Part shown: piece by piece, positions 32,881 through 44,745 of the stretch
Numbering within the stretch: the first letter of the stretch is position 1
How the letters are laid out: each line of letters begins with the position of its first letter
DNA from: Hermetia illucens
Lineage: Eukaryota > Arthropoda > Insecta > Diptera > Stratiomyidae
Length of the DNA: 64,000 nt
Direction: 5' to 3'
Assembly (NCBI RefSeq): GCF_905115235.1
Contig: NC_051849.1
Coordinates: 205,288,595-205,352,594 of the forward strand
Made by a program: the position numbers and the translations under genes
The notes under the pieces: generated by a model
The model's input: the letters and a program-made list of their open reading frames with translations, nothing else
Database searches by the model: none
What the model was told of the DNA's origin: nothing

Positions 32881-35800
32881 GGTGATAGCCACACCCTGTT
32901 CGAGGTGGCCCTACTATTAACCAAACGCTACGGATCCAGACTGATTAGTTGAAAAACATCTCCCCCCAATCCAAGGTATCATGCAATCTGCGCCCATTGG
33001 ATAGTTTGCAGTCGGAGGTAACTGACTGTATTCGAACGGAGCCTCATTGATACCTGGTCACCTCAGTGAGTAAGTTTGACCTTACCGTGCTGCGGGTGGC
33101 TATGAACCCCTTAACCTCCTTACCCGTGAGAATTAAATGAGTAACGTTACAAAAATAAAGAAAATTACAACAAAACAAGCGGGACCCGGTACGGCACACA
33201 AACTGGTTAACCAGGCGGAAACTCATCTCCGAAATACTGAGAGCCACCCAAGTAGGGAGAATTTCGGGGCATCAAAATGTAGATCTAAGGTCAAAATTGG
33301 GATACTGTGAGGACAACAACCGCCAAAGACCACTACTCAAAAAGCAGGGACCAGTAAGAGCACGTCTGAGATCAATACATCAAACGTCAGGTCTCAGTGA
33401 CGCAGGTGCTAAATGGTATCTGTGTTATCTGAGGGCCTGAAACTAAAAGAGGCCCTTAAGATAGCTCAGGGTAGATCTAAGCCATCTTTATCGGAGCCAA
33501 GAAAGCGGGGAGCAGCAGAGATTGTACCGCATAAAGGAAATGCTCCTAAAAAATCCAAACCTGAACCCTGGAGGGGCGAAAACGCGGGCAGGTGAGGGGT
33601 GAACACAGGAGTCAGGAAGCCCGCCATTAGCTGTGCTAATGCGGTCAAGGGGATTCGACTGGCCATACTGCCAAAAATGTTTCCGAGCAAATGCTTACTT
33701 GTGAGGAGCAGGAAACCGTCGAAGACCTGGTCGTCAAGCAAATAACCACGGATGCACTGCGAAACTTGTGTTCATCGGGATACGCTTTCGACCAGATCAC
33801 ATACTGGTGCACTGTGTGACGGAAGACACTGCAGAGGGGCTTAGGACTATAGCTCCTAAATTGCCAGGCTGGGAACGAGCTGAAGTGCCAACATATGCTG
33901 GGGATGATATAGTGGGAGCAGACATAGTGACTTTTTTCCGCCGAAAGCTGCAGCAATACAAACTCTACGGTTTGTATGGACCTCCTCATGGAGCTCCTAA
34001 TCGCTCAGGATGAAGATCCTCATACGCAATTATGGAGAGTTTTCAGAATCAAGGTGGAGGGGAAGGGTAGACTTCTTACGATCGAGGGAGATGACCGATC
34101 CCTGGAGGCAATCAAACGCCAACTATCGACTTGACAACGTGCTTGTGCACGTGTACACGGAAAAGCCGAAGAAAGACACCTGGAAGGAGACACCGGATGA
34201 AAAGCATTCCGAGATACGCAAAGAAGTCCCGGAAGCCATAGAAGCGGAAAGGACTGGATCACCCAAGGAAGTAGGCCTACTGCTCAGTAAAGAGCAGAAT
34301 CTGGACGACCTAGACCTAGACCTAGAACTTCCAGGGCTAAGGGTGGACAGCGACGCGCAGGAAAGTGCCAACTAGGAGGAGGGAGATACTCTGACAGTGG
34401 AGAGGTGCACCAAACAATAATGGCGCCAATGGCCAGCACTAGCATAGCCCAGATAAACCTCCACTATTCGAAGGCTGCATCTGCAGTAATTGCAAGGGCA
34501 AGTTCCAAGAATAACTTTGAAACAGTGCTGGCTAAGGAGCCCTAGGTGAACCAGGGGAAAACTTCGAGCTCTGCAAGGAGAAATCGTGCAGGTAATTTGG
34601 GACTCTTCTTGCTAAAACCGAGAGCTTGCGTATTTCTTAAACGTAATTTAAAATATATATGTCTATCATAGGTCCTAACTGAGACCTTGTGGCCATCCAA
34701 ATCCAACTGGAAGCCAGGAGGAGCACTCGAGAGGCAGTCGAGGCATCGGGCTACTTTCCAGGAGACGATATTTGGGTTCCACCGAAACTAGTCGCTAAAC
34801 TTGTGAAGTGCGCCACCACACAGTCAGCGACATTAATGGAATAGGCGAGTACCTTCTTGAATTTATTCTTAGCAATAAGCTAGAAATATATTACATAGGG
34901 AACACTCCAACAATCGCGACCAGCAAGAGATACTAGACATAGCTCTAGGAAATACTCTAATCAACGGGCTAGTCAGGAATTGGAGAGTGTCGAATGAGCC
35001 CTCTATATATGATTACAGAATAATCAGATTCGACATTGAGGGCAATCCTGAAATAAAAAGTATAATAAGGAATCCCAGGAGAACGGATTGAGATTCCCAT
35101 GCAATGCACATAAGCAACAACATGGCTCATGTTCAAGAGCGCGTAATCTGGGCAGAAAGAACCGAACTCAGCACAGAAGCCAGGGAATTACACAAACTCC
35201 AAAGACTGGCTTGCGTGTGTATCAGTCACGCAATGAGGACATGCCCAACAGCATCCCTGAAGGTCCTTCTGAGATTAAGCCCTCTCCATCCGCACATAGA
35301 GATGCAGTCAAGGAGGGCAACCTTCAGGATGGTCAAGAGTATCAGTGAGACGGAGAGCTGCTTAAATCGAAGGAAGGTTGACATCCTTTCTAGGCGGCAT
35401 CCCGAATTATTGGTATCAAGGGATAACATGACAATGAGGTTTCACTTTGATAAGAACGTTGAAACACGCAGTAGTAACAAGGCAAACTGGGAGAGCGTGA
35501 CTGTGACATACGGTTTAAATTAGCAACTGATTACTTGGTACACTGACGGATCTCTCACACCAGAGTGAGCGTGCGCCGGGGTCATTGGTCTAAGGAAAAT
35601 GTACTTGTGGCCACTGGGTAGGTACGCTAGCATATTCCAGGTGGAAATATATGCCATAGACAGATATATCTCCTTTAATCTCCAAAGGAACTACAGGGGG
35701 CAGAACATTGCTATTCTCACCCACAGCCAAACAGCGATCAAGGCACTTAGGTCCAACCAGGTGAACTCTAAACTGGTGTGGGAATGTCTTGAAAGAATGA

Positions 35801-36222
35801 ATACATCCGGCTCATTCAATAAGGTCTGGATACTTTGGATCTCAGGCAATGTTGGATTGGAAGGCAATGAGGCAGCCGACGAACTAGCCAAAAAGAGAGC
35901 AGGGATGCCTTTACACGGGCCAGAGCCCTTCTGTGGAATCGGAAACGGGTTCGTGGCTATAACATTAAAAAATGAAGAAGAACAGTTGAGAGAACTATAC
36001 CGGCGGGTCTACCAGGAATGGAGCAGTCCAGGGTGCTTATTGGGGATATGAACCCAAGCGGCACAAAGGATTATTTAAACCTCACCAATAAGAACCTCCG
36101 AATCATAGTAGGAATTCAAACTGGTCACCGCCGATTAAACTGTCACCTAGGGAAGCTAGGGATATCTACGAACACTGCCTGCAGGTTCTGTGCGGAGTGT
36201 GATGAAGTTCTGGGATACAGCT
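32880..36222 (+). mobile_element. LOA/I-like LINE with RNase H, RT deleted (block 1)
   Basis: The 5' UTR is at 32880-33136. ORF1 starts at the ATG at 33137 (MSNVTKIKKITTKQAGPGTA) and runs with breaks to about 34375. ORF2 starts near 34420 with the endonuclease motif SIAQINLHYSKAASAVIARA. Most of the endonuclease is worn and almost all of the RT is missing. The post-RT part (ERVIWAERTELSTEAREL, 35104-35520) is followed by RNase H with ITWYTDGSLTPE, EIYAIDRYISFNLQRNYRG and VGLEGNEAADELAKKRAG (35599-36051). It is cut at 36222 by a minus-strand R1-like fragment. Copies: 44745-47490 and 56735-60290 (minus). Confidence 0.8.
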
Positions 36223-36224
36223 AC

Positions 36225-37540
36225 GGTAGAAAGCTCACCCAACATTTCATTCATCATCAGGTTCCACATAAATGGAGCTGCGATAGATTCCTGTGGGCAG
36301 CCGCGCTCGACATTCAACCACATGCGCTCGTTTCCTACCATGGAAATAGCTCTGCCACAGAGTTAATTCCTAGGAGCCACACTCACAAAGTTTCAACAAC
36401 ACGCACGACCAAATTAGGTAATCAAATGCGCCTTTGACTAAAAGTTCTTCACATACATTAAGGTGTTGCCGTTAGACCTGCCAGTACGAAGCCATACTGC
36501 CTGGCAGACACCAGATGGGATGTTTTCGCCCCCAGTCGCTGGACTATAATCCTATCCAGGTTCTTGCCCAGGGAAGTAACCCTCCCGCAAGTAACATTCA
36601 AGCAGACGCTGGACATTAGATAGGATAGCCCGCCCAGGTGGCTTTGCACATCTCACCAAGCATACCATCCCAGCCAGGTGACTTCCGAGACCTCTCCCCG
36701 ATCTCATAACACCCCAAGAAAGTTATTTTTTCCCTTACATCAGTGCGACCGTCAGAAGACACCGAAGGCTCGGATCTCGGAAATAGTTCACCCAGCAAAG
36801 CACAAGCACTATCACGCCATGTTACCGTTCACCTTGATGCCGGCTATGCTGTGATTACGGTTCCCTCTACATATCCGGTCAGCAATAAGGGTACCCCAAG
36901 GGTCATCACTACGCTCACCGACCGTTCGTCGTCATTCTTTAGACTGCCTCAATAGATCTTTATAAGACAAAACACCTCGTTTATAGGCGAGCCTAAATTG
37001 GTCAACATCACCATCAGGATGGACAGCACTTAGACGACGCACTCTTTCGAATCTTTACCCCAGACGACAGACTTCCCTCCGCTCAATGCGAAGAGCATTC
37101 GTTCACGACGTGACATGCTTTCAAGCCCTCCTTTCGGGCTTCGTAAGCATGTCATCAATGACGCTACACATCCACTCGTTCCTTCAACAGATTTACCTTT
37201 TCATCTGGAGACAAGAGCACAAACTCAGAGAGGGAAGAGCAGCCGACTTACTCCTCCATTCGAGCAATATATCCTAACCACGCGTATTCCGACGCGTCGG
37301 CGTAAGCGGGAGATCTACACCCATATTCACACCTCTATTGACCAGCACGACCTCAATGCAATGCAGTGCATCCTTCCAACAATCTCCGTGACTGAACAGA
37401 CAGGTCATCTGTGAAGGGACAGTACATGTTCAAGCAAAACCACCGTCCTAAATGCCCCGTGATTGGGACACATACGCTTCACTCATTAGTGAGAATCTCA
37501 ACACAGACGCAATCTAAACGCGTATCATCAATAACCCTCT
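36225..37540 (-). mobile_element. R1-like LINE (family B) fragment (block 1)
   Basis: The minus strand encodes an RT part with VERGCPQESIAAPFMWNLMM then NEMLGELST (36156-36341), an upstream RT part with SARQYGF at 36458-36649, and linker and endonuclease remnants to about 37540. The fragment matches 17190-19040 and 47490-48735. It is strongly degraded. Confidence 0.7.
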
Positions 37541-37960
37541 AGCCGGAAAAAACTGGAATTTGGATTGGTGGCAGTTTCGACAATTGATCAGGAAGGACTT
37601 GTGGTATTCCATCAGTAACTTCTGACGCCTGAATACCTTAGCTTCTACATTCTCTATTGTTGGGTTGCGTTGAGACTGGGCTTGATCACTCTCGATTATT
37701 GCCTTAATTTTCCCTACCTTACCTTCCATCTCCTCCTGCAAACCTTGACTAGGACACAGTCTGCTTGGAGAAGACCGAGGAGCCTCCGGTCATTTGCCCT
37801 GACTGCGAAAATTAGTGGGTCGCATCTTTTGCAGGTCTTTCGTCGTTTTTCCAAGGAGTCCATCCTGCGTGTAATTCCTTTCGAAAACCTGCGGCTACTT
37901 GAAAATATCCCTTTTTTCCTTCGGGATCGTTTCGGCCATGTCTGTCAATAGTTAGTTCAC
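37540..37960 (-). mobile_element. BEL/Pao gag fossil (block 1)
   Basis: The minus strand encodes a coiled-coil gag start with QEEMEGKVGKIKAIIESDQA (37514-37741) and an upstream methionine-led part near 37940. It is the same fossil as at 19044-19560 and 48735-49040. It is broken and only part of gag remains. Confidence 0.6.
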
Positions 37961-38290
37961 TTGGAGGCTTGGGCATTAGGAATAGGATTTTATCGATTTC
38001 GAGAAAGCTTTCGGCAGCGTAAACAGGGAGTGTATCCGACGAACTGCATGGACTTGATGTTATTTGACGCATAGACGACACTAGACCGGTCTTCGCTGCT
38101 TCAACATCAAGACCAAGTTGGGACCGTTCTGTATTAATGTTTGTGTTGCTATATGGGAGTTACCATGTGAAAAGTTGACCCCCACTCTTATTCAAAAGCG
38201 TCAAGCTATCGCCAAACTTGCCTACAACTTTTCATTAAGGTACTTCCCCAGATACGGCTTCGAACATAGCACCAGTTGCCCATGGATGTG
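37960..38290 (+). mobile_element. RTE-like LINE RT relic (block 1)
   Basis: An RT motif A remnant (FIDFEKAF-like, near 37990-38015) is joined to a C-terminal LINE part with LLYGS traces near 38150. It starts about 50-60 bp from the stop codon of protease gene 3. It matches 19600-19900 and 49060-49400. Confidence 0.6.
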
Positions 38291-38340
38291 ATCAGAAGGC
38301 AGAAGTGACTATAGTTAGGTCAGATATTAAGGGGAGTGGG

Positions 38341-38670
38341 TCAACCACTCTCACAAAATGGCCTGCGAGTGGATCGGCCTAACAGCCCTTGGTGCAAAAT
38401 ACTGAAGGAGGATTTGGTCTCCGGAAAGTCCTGCAAGGAATTGAAGTTGAGGTTAGCGAAATTTGATAATGATAAACCGAGCAATATAAAATGAATTCGT
38501 TTTTTATGACAAGGGCAACAATCAATCGGTCAAGTTCTATACATTCACCCAATACTTTTCCATACATTTCGACCGAATCCAATGGCAATGCATGGGGACA
38601 GATTCGGAAGACTTTCGCTCGCCATCGAAATTGGGGCCACATTTGACGATAGGGTAAAAGCCTTCTCTAC
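38341..38670 (-). CDS. Serine protease gene 3, exons 3-4
   Basis: Exon 3 (38566-38670, 35 codons, TTTCAG acceptor) encodes VEKAFTLSSNVAPISMA then SPCIAIGFGRN. After a 135-nt intron (donor GTATGG, acceptor CCTTGCAG), exon 4 (38341-38430) encodes DFPETKSSFSILHQGLLGRS then TRRPFCESG and a TGA stop. With exons 1-2 the product is 198 residues. A donor-like GTGAGAG lies just before the stop (38348-38354), so splicing to a further exon is possible, but only transposon relics follow. The GDSGGP segment with the catalytic Ser is not found. Confidence 0.78.
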
Positions 38671-38969
38671 CTGAAAGTACAAACATTTGAATTAAATAAT
38701 AAATAGTAAGTAGGAATTTACAATCGAATATTATACGAACTTGTCAACCTCTAAACATATCCTCCCCTCCCTTAAGGAAGTGGCAACTAACTCGCGAAAC
38801 TCTTCCGCCCAATATGACTCACAGCTAATATCTGCAATTATTTTTCTTCATAAATCTTTCTACAGAAAACTAAAATAGATCCGTTCATTCGCTGTTTCAC
38901 CTAAGGGTTGAATGGATTTTTTGTGTGCTTGATCCCGTCAGTGCTTAGATGCAGAACACTCATTTGTAA

Positions 38970-40030
38970 CTTACGTGGTGGTCAAAAGCTAATATAAGTC
39001 GCAACGCAAAATGTTAATTGGTACACAAAAGGGAGCATAAAACCTGGGAAGCCCCTGTTGAACTAACACCAGCAGCTCCACTACCAAACCCTATCTCCAC
39101 CTCCACATGGTAACCGCTGGGAGTTCTTTCTTAATGAAAACCTTCAGACGGAGAAGTATGAAGGTGAGTCTCCCGCGCCAAAAAGTGAGGACACCAACTG
39201 GTCCTCAGGTTGGGGGGTTGGGTAGGGCTGACAACTATACACGGAAGACAGAAGTTACGGAGCCAAGAAAGGAGGGCGGATTATACATTGACAGACGCGG
39301 CAATGAAACCGGACGAAGGATTCGCACTTTTTGTCATCAAAAGTGCGCTCCCCATACAGATCAGATGCTGCTCAGAAGCTAGCCGATACCCTGCCCCAAT
39401 ATAAGGCTGACGTAAAAGCACGTCCTGCAGAAGTGGCCATCCGGTAAACCAGGAGCTCGGAGTTGGTGTCCTAGTCAGCCAGAAAATGAAGCCTGCTGTC
39501 ATCAGCTTTGAAACATCAACCAACGAAATACGAGTATAAGCCTCGTCCATGCTCGCCCCCCTTATACAGGAAACTAAAAGTGATCCGTGATGCCTATGTT
39601 AACGAGAGAGGTACTGTGATGATATTGACATTATTGGTAGAGCAGCCTGAAATATGCAGTGCACCTTCATCCAGATCGAGCAGGCGGCAATTGCCGAGAG
39701 ACCTTGGGCTGCACATTAATGAAGACTAAATGAAGTCCATGGTGGCGAGATTAGCGCCAAAAATCAAAGAACCAACAAGATTGAATCTCACTGGTCAAAC
39801 CAGAACATTAGAGATAGGAGACTACAGCTTTGAGACCGTTGAAAATTTCTCCAATCTAGGGTCGAAAATTACAACTGGTAACAGATATCACCACGAAATC
39901 TGCGCACGGTTGTTGAGGGTAGACCCTGCCTGAGACGAAGCGATGGCGTAGGTGGGGGGTGATTGGGGATCCCTACAAAAGCAGACCCAGACCGGATACC
40001 GATTGTTGCGCTGCTGATGATGAGGAGTAA
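38970..40030 (+). mobile_element. RTE-like LINE in gene 3 intron 2, internally deleted
   Basis: A 5' part (38970-39300) is followed by endonuclease traces (39220-39550, with ELGVGVLVSQKMKPAVISFE and SSMLAPL). After a large deletion comes an RT end with TLEIGDYSFETVENFSNLGS then KITTGNRYHHEICARL (39730-39933) and a C-terminal tail ending in TGATGATGAG near 40015-40027. It is shared with genes 2 and 4, so it was inserted before those genes separated. Confidence 0.75.
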
Positions 40031-40214
40031 ATAGATATTCTAAGGCAGCCCTTCTAGTATTAATTTGTAATGTCTCCGTGTTTCTGCTAACATTACTCTG
40101 CAACTAACTTGAGCAAATTTAATAGCCTTCGAAGCACGTCTAAATAAGCAAACTGACCTCTACTACTCCCAAGCAAAGGAGGAATGAAAACGAAAGTTAG
40201 GTTACAAATCTCAC

Positions 40215-40679
40215 CTCAAGTATCCCAACATCAAACTGTTCATTTATCTCCCCATCCTTCTCAAATGCTCGAGGATGTTTGATAATTGAAGTGACCTTCC
40301 GCAATTGCCTACTTGATGGCGGCTTTTCAGAGCTGGGTCTAAGTGGATCAATCTCCCCGGCAAGGACTGATATCATCCTAGTGTAAGAGCTTTTCATGAA
40401 ACAATGCGCTGCTGTTAAAACATTTATTGGCGTAATCAGGGTGCCACTGCAGAAGGGTATCCTAGATCCATAACTCCTAACAATCGCAACCTTAAGGGAA
40501 GCAAAATGAGAGGTTTAATAGGTAGTTATGGTTAGGATAAAATTCAATCCAACCGCAAATGGGAACTGTCCTAACTTCGCCAACTTTCCATTCACAACAC
40601 GAATCGAAGGACGTTCTGCATCCAATTGTAATATTAAACTGAACGAAATCAGAATTTTTAATAAAGACAAGTCTTCCAT
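40215..40679 (-). CDS. Serine protease (S1) gene 3, exons 1-2
   Basis: Exon 1 (40554-40679, 42 codons) encodes the same signal peptide as gene 2 and the activation site R|VVNGKLAKLGQFPFA. Intron 1 is 63 nt (40491-40553, donor GTTGGA). Exon 2 (40215-40490, 92 codons) encodes IPFCSGTLITPINVLTAAHC, the catalytic His region, then SVLAGEIDPLRPSSEKPPSS and EQFDVGILE with the catalytic Asp, with donor GAG|GTGAGA. The exons are open throughout. Promoter-side flank and intron 2 are shared with genes 2 and 4. The enzyme would be a secreted digestive- or defence-type S1 peptidase; which one cannot be told without the substrate-pocket region, which is missing. Confidence 0.85.
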
Positions 40680-41395
40680 TACGAAAGAACACACAAATTA
40701 AATTATTTAGAATAAAATAAATTTAGAAAATAAAACGAATTTTTAAAAAGAGTCCAATTTGGAACAAACGTCAACTTTCTGTTTGTCCCATTTTCACAAG
40801 TCAGTGCCTTCTACGTTTCTAGGATTACCTAGTGTGTCAATTGTGAGCCATCTCGGGATTACCCAACGTGTCAATTGTCAGCCATCTTGGGAGAGTGGAT
40901 TCCACTGCATGGTGTAGCCAACAAAGTTATTGTCACCCCTTTTTAATGTGTCACTTATCCCCTGCCAATTCCACCTTCCGATCAGATAACGCACGGGCGT
41001 CAGGCCTTTGCGTCGCCCAAGTTCTGTGTTTGCAATAGTGTCCGATGTTCCGAGTGCTGATGAAGGTTTGGAACCTCTGAGTGGCGGTCACTTTCCACTT
41101 ACCACTCCCATATTACAACAACTAAGTCCAGCGATAATCTAATAACTCTCGATCAGACCTTGTCACACCGGTGAGGTCTTCCCTTTTGCTTCAATTTTGT
41201 GTTTTAGTCATCGCCTCAACTGCCAAGTGAAATCAGCGGTAGTGGGTAGTAAGGATCCTCGGTACGGCTCGTTGAACAGGATTTTTCCTGGCTGAATTTC
41301 CACGTGATTGCGAAATACCTCTAAGTTCCTAAAACCTTTTTTCAAAAATCTTGATCCTTTGGTTGTTTCATTAAACTATCTTTTTACCAATGCAA
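40680..41395. other. Shared 5' flank of protease gene 3
   Basis: This is the counterpart of 27743-28455, nearly the same in sequence, including the doubled GTGTCAATTGT block and the CAACTGCC-AAGTGAA region. I see no clear TATA box and no coding sequence. Confidence 0.5.
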
Positions 41396-41397
41396 AA

Positions 41398-41535
41398 TCG
41401 TCTGATTTCCGTGGGCTATACCCCGATCGAAAGGGCATGCGACCCAGATTTCGGAAATTCAAGAATTTTCACGGTACGATGCCGGGAACGCGAGATATTG
41501 CGAAAAATCCGGCCCCTCAGAGCCTCAACCTTTTC
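41398..41535 (+). repeat. Single unit of the 196-bp satellite
   Basis: The unit carries TTTCCGTGGGCTATACC, GCGACCCAGATTTCGGAAA and GATGCCGGGAACGCGA and ends in the CTCAACCTTTTCTGGG join that also closes the four-unit array at 29165-29190. The two sites are therefore allelic in position within the duplicated blocks and differ in copy number. Confidence 0.85.
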
Positions 41536-41539
41536 TGGG

Positions 41540-42790
41540 TGAGATTGGGTACCGTCAGGGGCTTCCAAGCAGCCGAAAAATTTTACCTGCCTCTGGAGGA
41601 ATCTACATTTTTGAACGTTTAGGATAAGCCCCGTCTGAAGGAGACGCTGAAAAATGCAATCGAGATGTTCCTGGTGTGCAGATTCTCAAGAGGAAGCGAC
41701 CAAATATTATCCATGTAGACGAAACAGCAGTTCGAATTTCGTGGATGAACCTCTGGAGTCCTCGAAGAGTCCGAATGTCTTCGATAGTGACAGGGATTTG
41801 ATGATACCCCCACATGATATCCCCACATGGACGCAATTCACCGTTTGGAGTGTAGAGGACCAACAGCTATTAGATAGTCTTCAGATAACCTGTTTCATTA
41901 AGTCTTCAAACTCTCTCTTCGCAACACCGAGCTTCTAGGGTGAAGGTGGACGCACTTTTGAAAATATTGGAGAGCCGGCAGTGCTGATGTGGTGCTGCAC
42001 ATTGTGCTCAACCGGCTTGGGGAAACTACTTTCCATAGTAATGTTGCGATAACTTCTGAGGAGTGTGCGAATGCAGCGGTCGTAACGACGTTGCGAGGTC
42101 TATCAAAGCCTTGCTCTGCAAGTCCACCAGCAGCCCCTAGTGACACAGGAAGTCTGCGCCTAATATGGGGGATGCTAATGTAGCCAGGACGAAACACAAC
42201 GAAAACGTTCGGCGCAGTTCAAGATTGGCGTTCACCTGCCTATAGCCATAGGTGCGGATGGGAGAAGAGCTCGCGGCCGCCAGTCGTAAGTTCTGCGGAA
42301 TTAGGGTGTTCGGGTGGGGTACAGAGAGAACCGGCACCTCAGTGCTTGTGTCAACCAGGAAGCAGCGTCTACTTAAGGGGTCGAAAATTGTAAAGCGACA
42401 TGGTACTGCGCTTCTGGTAGCTCTGCACCGGGGCGCCCAGCGAGTCTAGTTTTTCTCCCGTTGAAATTGCATCCAGTGGTACATTTAGTCGCTTGAGCTC
42501 GGTACTTCCGATAGTACCAACAAACCGCCGAGGCCTATGAGGGTCATGGCGTGCGATTATCCGAATGTCCTTTGCGGGAAGCAGATCTCGATTGTGATTT
42601 CGAACGAGATATACCTCCCTAACGCAAAGTACCAACCGCGTGGTTGAACAGCGTAGCGTCCGCCGCGACAACCGCCAGGGCAAATTTTGATTTCAGCTGT
42701 CTGAACTATCCAGCCGAATTGCGTCGTCAAAAGGGGGCACCCTAACCGCGAGTACCGCCAGCGCTGGGCGTCCATCTTCTTTCTGTATCG
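41540..42790 (-). mobile_element. Gypsy LTR-retrotransposon fossil, gag to RT (block 2)
   Basis: The minus strand carries gag traces beside repeat P (about 42780-42660), then the protease region (42137-42337, with SSSPIRTYGYRQVNANLELR and ILGADFLCHY-like end) and RT remnants down to about 41540. It is a shorter version of 29170-30950 and is broken in many places. Confidence 0.8.
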
Positions 42791-44010
42791 CCTTCTTTGA
42801 TATCTGCAAATGTTCCTAAGGACAATATTGAACACTTTGTCCCAGCCCTTCCTCTTTTACTTGAACTTGGGACCAGCATGGTGCATACATAGCATGGCGA
42901 AGCTAGCCTTGTCTCGTACACTCAGCTCTTCATTAGTTATCCTTTTAATGAAACAAATGGAATCGAAATCATTTTATACAATTTTTTACTTTATTGTCAA
43001 TCATGTCTGGTACCAAACATCCCTCTCCCTAAAATAGCGACAATTGACAAGATTTTTTTAAAATAACTTGAAGAAGAAATCCATAGATGCCGTCCTCAAG
43101 AAGTTGGAAGGAATGCAGCTTAAACGTCCTGCCAAAAATAAAAGTTAATTATAGGATGTGCTTACTGGATTATCTCTACCTTGTTGCGCTAGATTCTTTC
43201 AGTCCGTACTTAAGGTTACCGATTATCCATTCTCTGTTAAACGTAACATTTGTATAAGACGACACTCGTTCCTGACCAGAAGAGCAGATCCCATAGTGAT
43301 AGTTTTGCCGTGTATAGCCACCTATGAGAGGCCCCCCCGAGTCACCCTAAAAAAGCACAGGCAGATATTTAGATATAACTTCAAGTTAGTACGCGAAGGG
43401 CGTAACCACTGGGATCTCTTTTCTCAAACTCCGTGAGGAGGAGGAATGTAGAAAGTGGGTCCCGCTTGAATATATTTACTTACGAAATTTATAAACGTTT
43501 CAGCGCTGTAGACGCAATAAGTCGAATTTTTCAGGAAGGACCTATCACACATACGTGAATTTATAGTAAATTTCCCATAGCGAAGTTTTCTGTCAGATTT
43601 GTTATATCCGTCGGGCCCTTCTACCTATAATATTAACGGAAAGGTTGGATGAATTTAATATTTTTCTCAACAATCTCGAATAATTGGGTCCATGTTATGA
43701 CTTGCTATCGATTGATTGCTCTTTGATGGTACTTTAGCAGACAAACTCCCATGTATCACCTTTACTATGCAACTCATTCGATTGAGGTGTTAAAACGCTA
43801 GTCATGCCTTCGCCACCATAGAACCTAACAAACAAATCGGAATACCAGAAGGTGGTCTTTCAAACTTTTCAGATTCTCGGTTGGATAGGTTCTGAGAGCG
43901 AGACCTGTTACATTTCTTGAGAGTCATATTTTGAGTCCTTTCTCCCCTACGTTTCACCTGATGTCAAATATGGAAAAGTACGAAGTGAATCTTTTCATTT
44001 GATACCCCAC
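42790..44010 (+). repeat. Dispersed repeat P, copy d
   Basis: This is the closest relative of copy c (30950-32150), differing by scattered substitutions. It sits between the Gypsy gag start and an R1-like ORF1 piece, as in block 1. Confidence 0.7.
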
Positions 44011-44745
44011 ATAGCCATATTCTGTGTAAAAAAATGCAGCCCCCTTTCGCATATATGGGGGGCCTCCTTACACTCAACACAAAATGGCGCCACTTGTTAC
44101 ATCTAAAGCGATTCACAAACCACACGTTCTCACCAAATTTCATGACAATCGGTTTAGCCTTTTCTGAGTAAGTGGGGTGTGACAGAAGACAGACGGGCCT
44201 GTGAGGAGTTCTCCCATCAGGCGCGACTGTAGTTGGTGGATAAGGGCATACCTTTTTTCTGACTGTGCATGGGCTAGTGTTTATTCATCTCTAGTGCGTG
44301 GATCAAAATGGCTATGGAAGGGACTCTCAGAAATTAAAATCAACGCGGACGAATTGAAAAGGAGTAAAGTTTCGGTGCAGGGCCTCGGAGCCCCAGTACC
44401 GTCGGCTTGGGGGGACTCGATATCCCTCGACGGCAATGTGTCGGTGGTGGGCATCTTGACCACTGTGGCTTCTAATTCTACAAGCATTTAGATTTGTAGA
44501 AGGAAATGTACAAACGAAGGACAACTCATCCAAGAACACCAAGTGCAAAGACAAGAATGATGGGCTGAAAGGAGATAACCAGCCAAATAAGGCGATTTCG
44601 ACCTCCATCGCATCTGATCCAACAGCAGGAAATGGATCATCAATTTTATGATCTCATCCAATACCAAAGACGGCAAAAGAAAACGCTCAGGGTAACTCAG
44701 CAATTGAGAAAGGCGAAGGAGTCTGTAAAAGGAGTAGCCTGACTG
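44010..44745 (+). mobile_element. R1-like LINE ORF1 fragment with dispersed repeat (block 2)
   Basis: It matches 32150-32880, with EIKINADELKRSKVSVQGLG read at 44330-44390. It carries an extra GAAAACGCTCAGGG-adjacent stretch (about 44660-44730) missing in block 1. ORF1 is incomplete. Confidence 0.6.
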
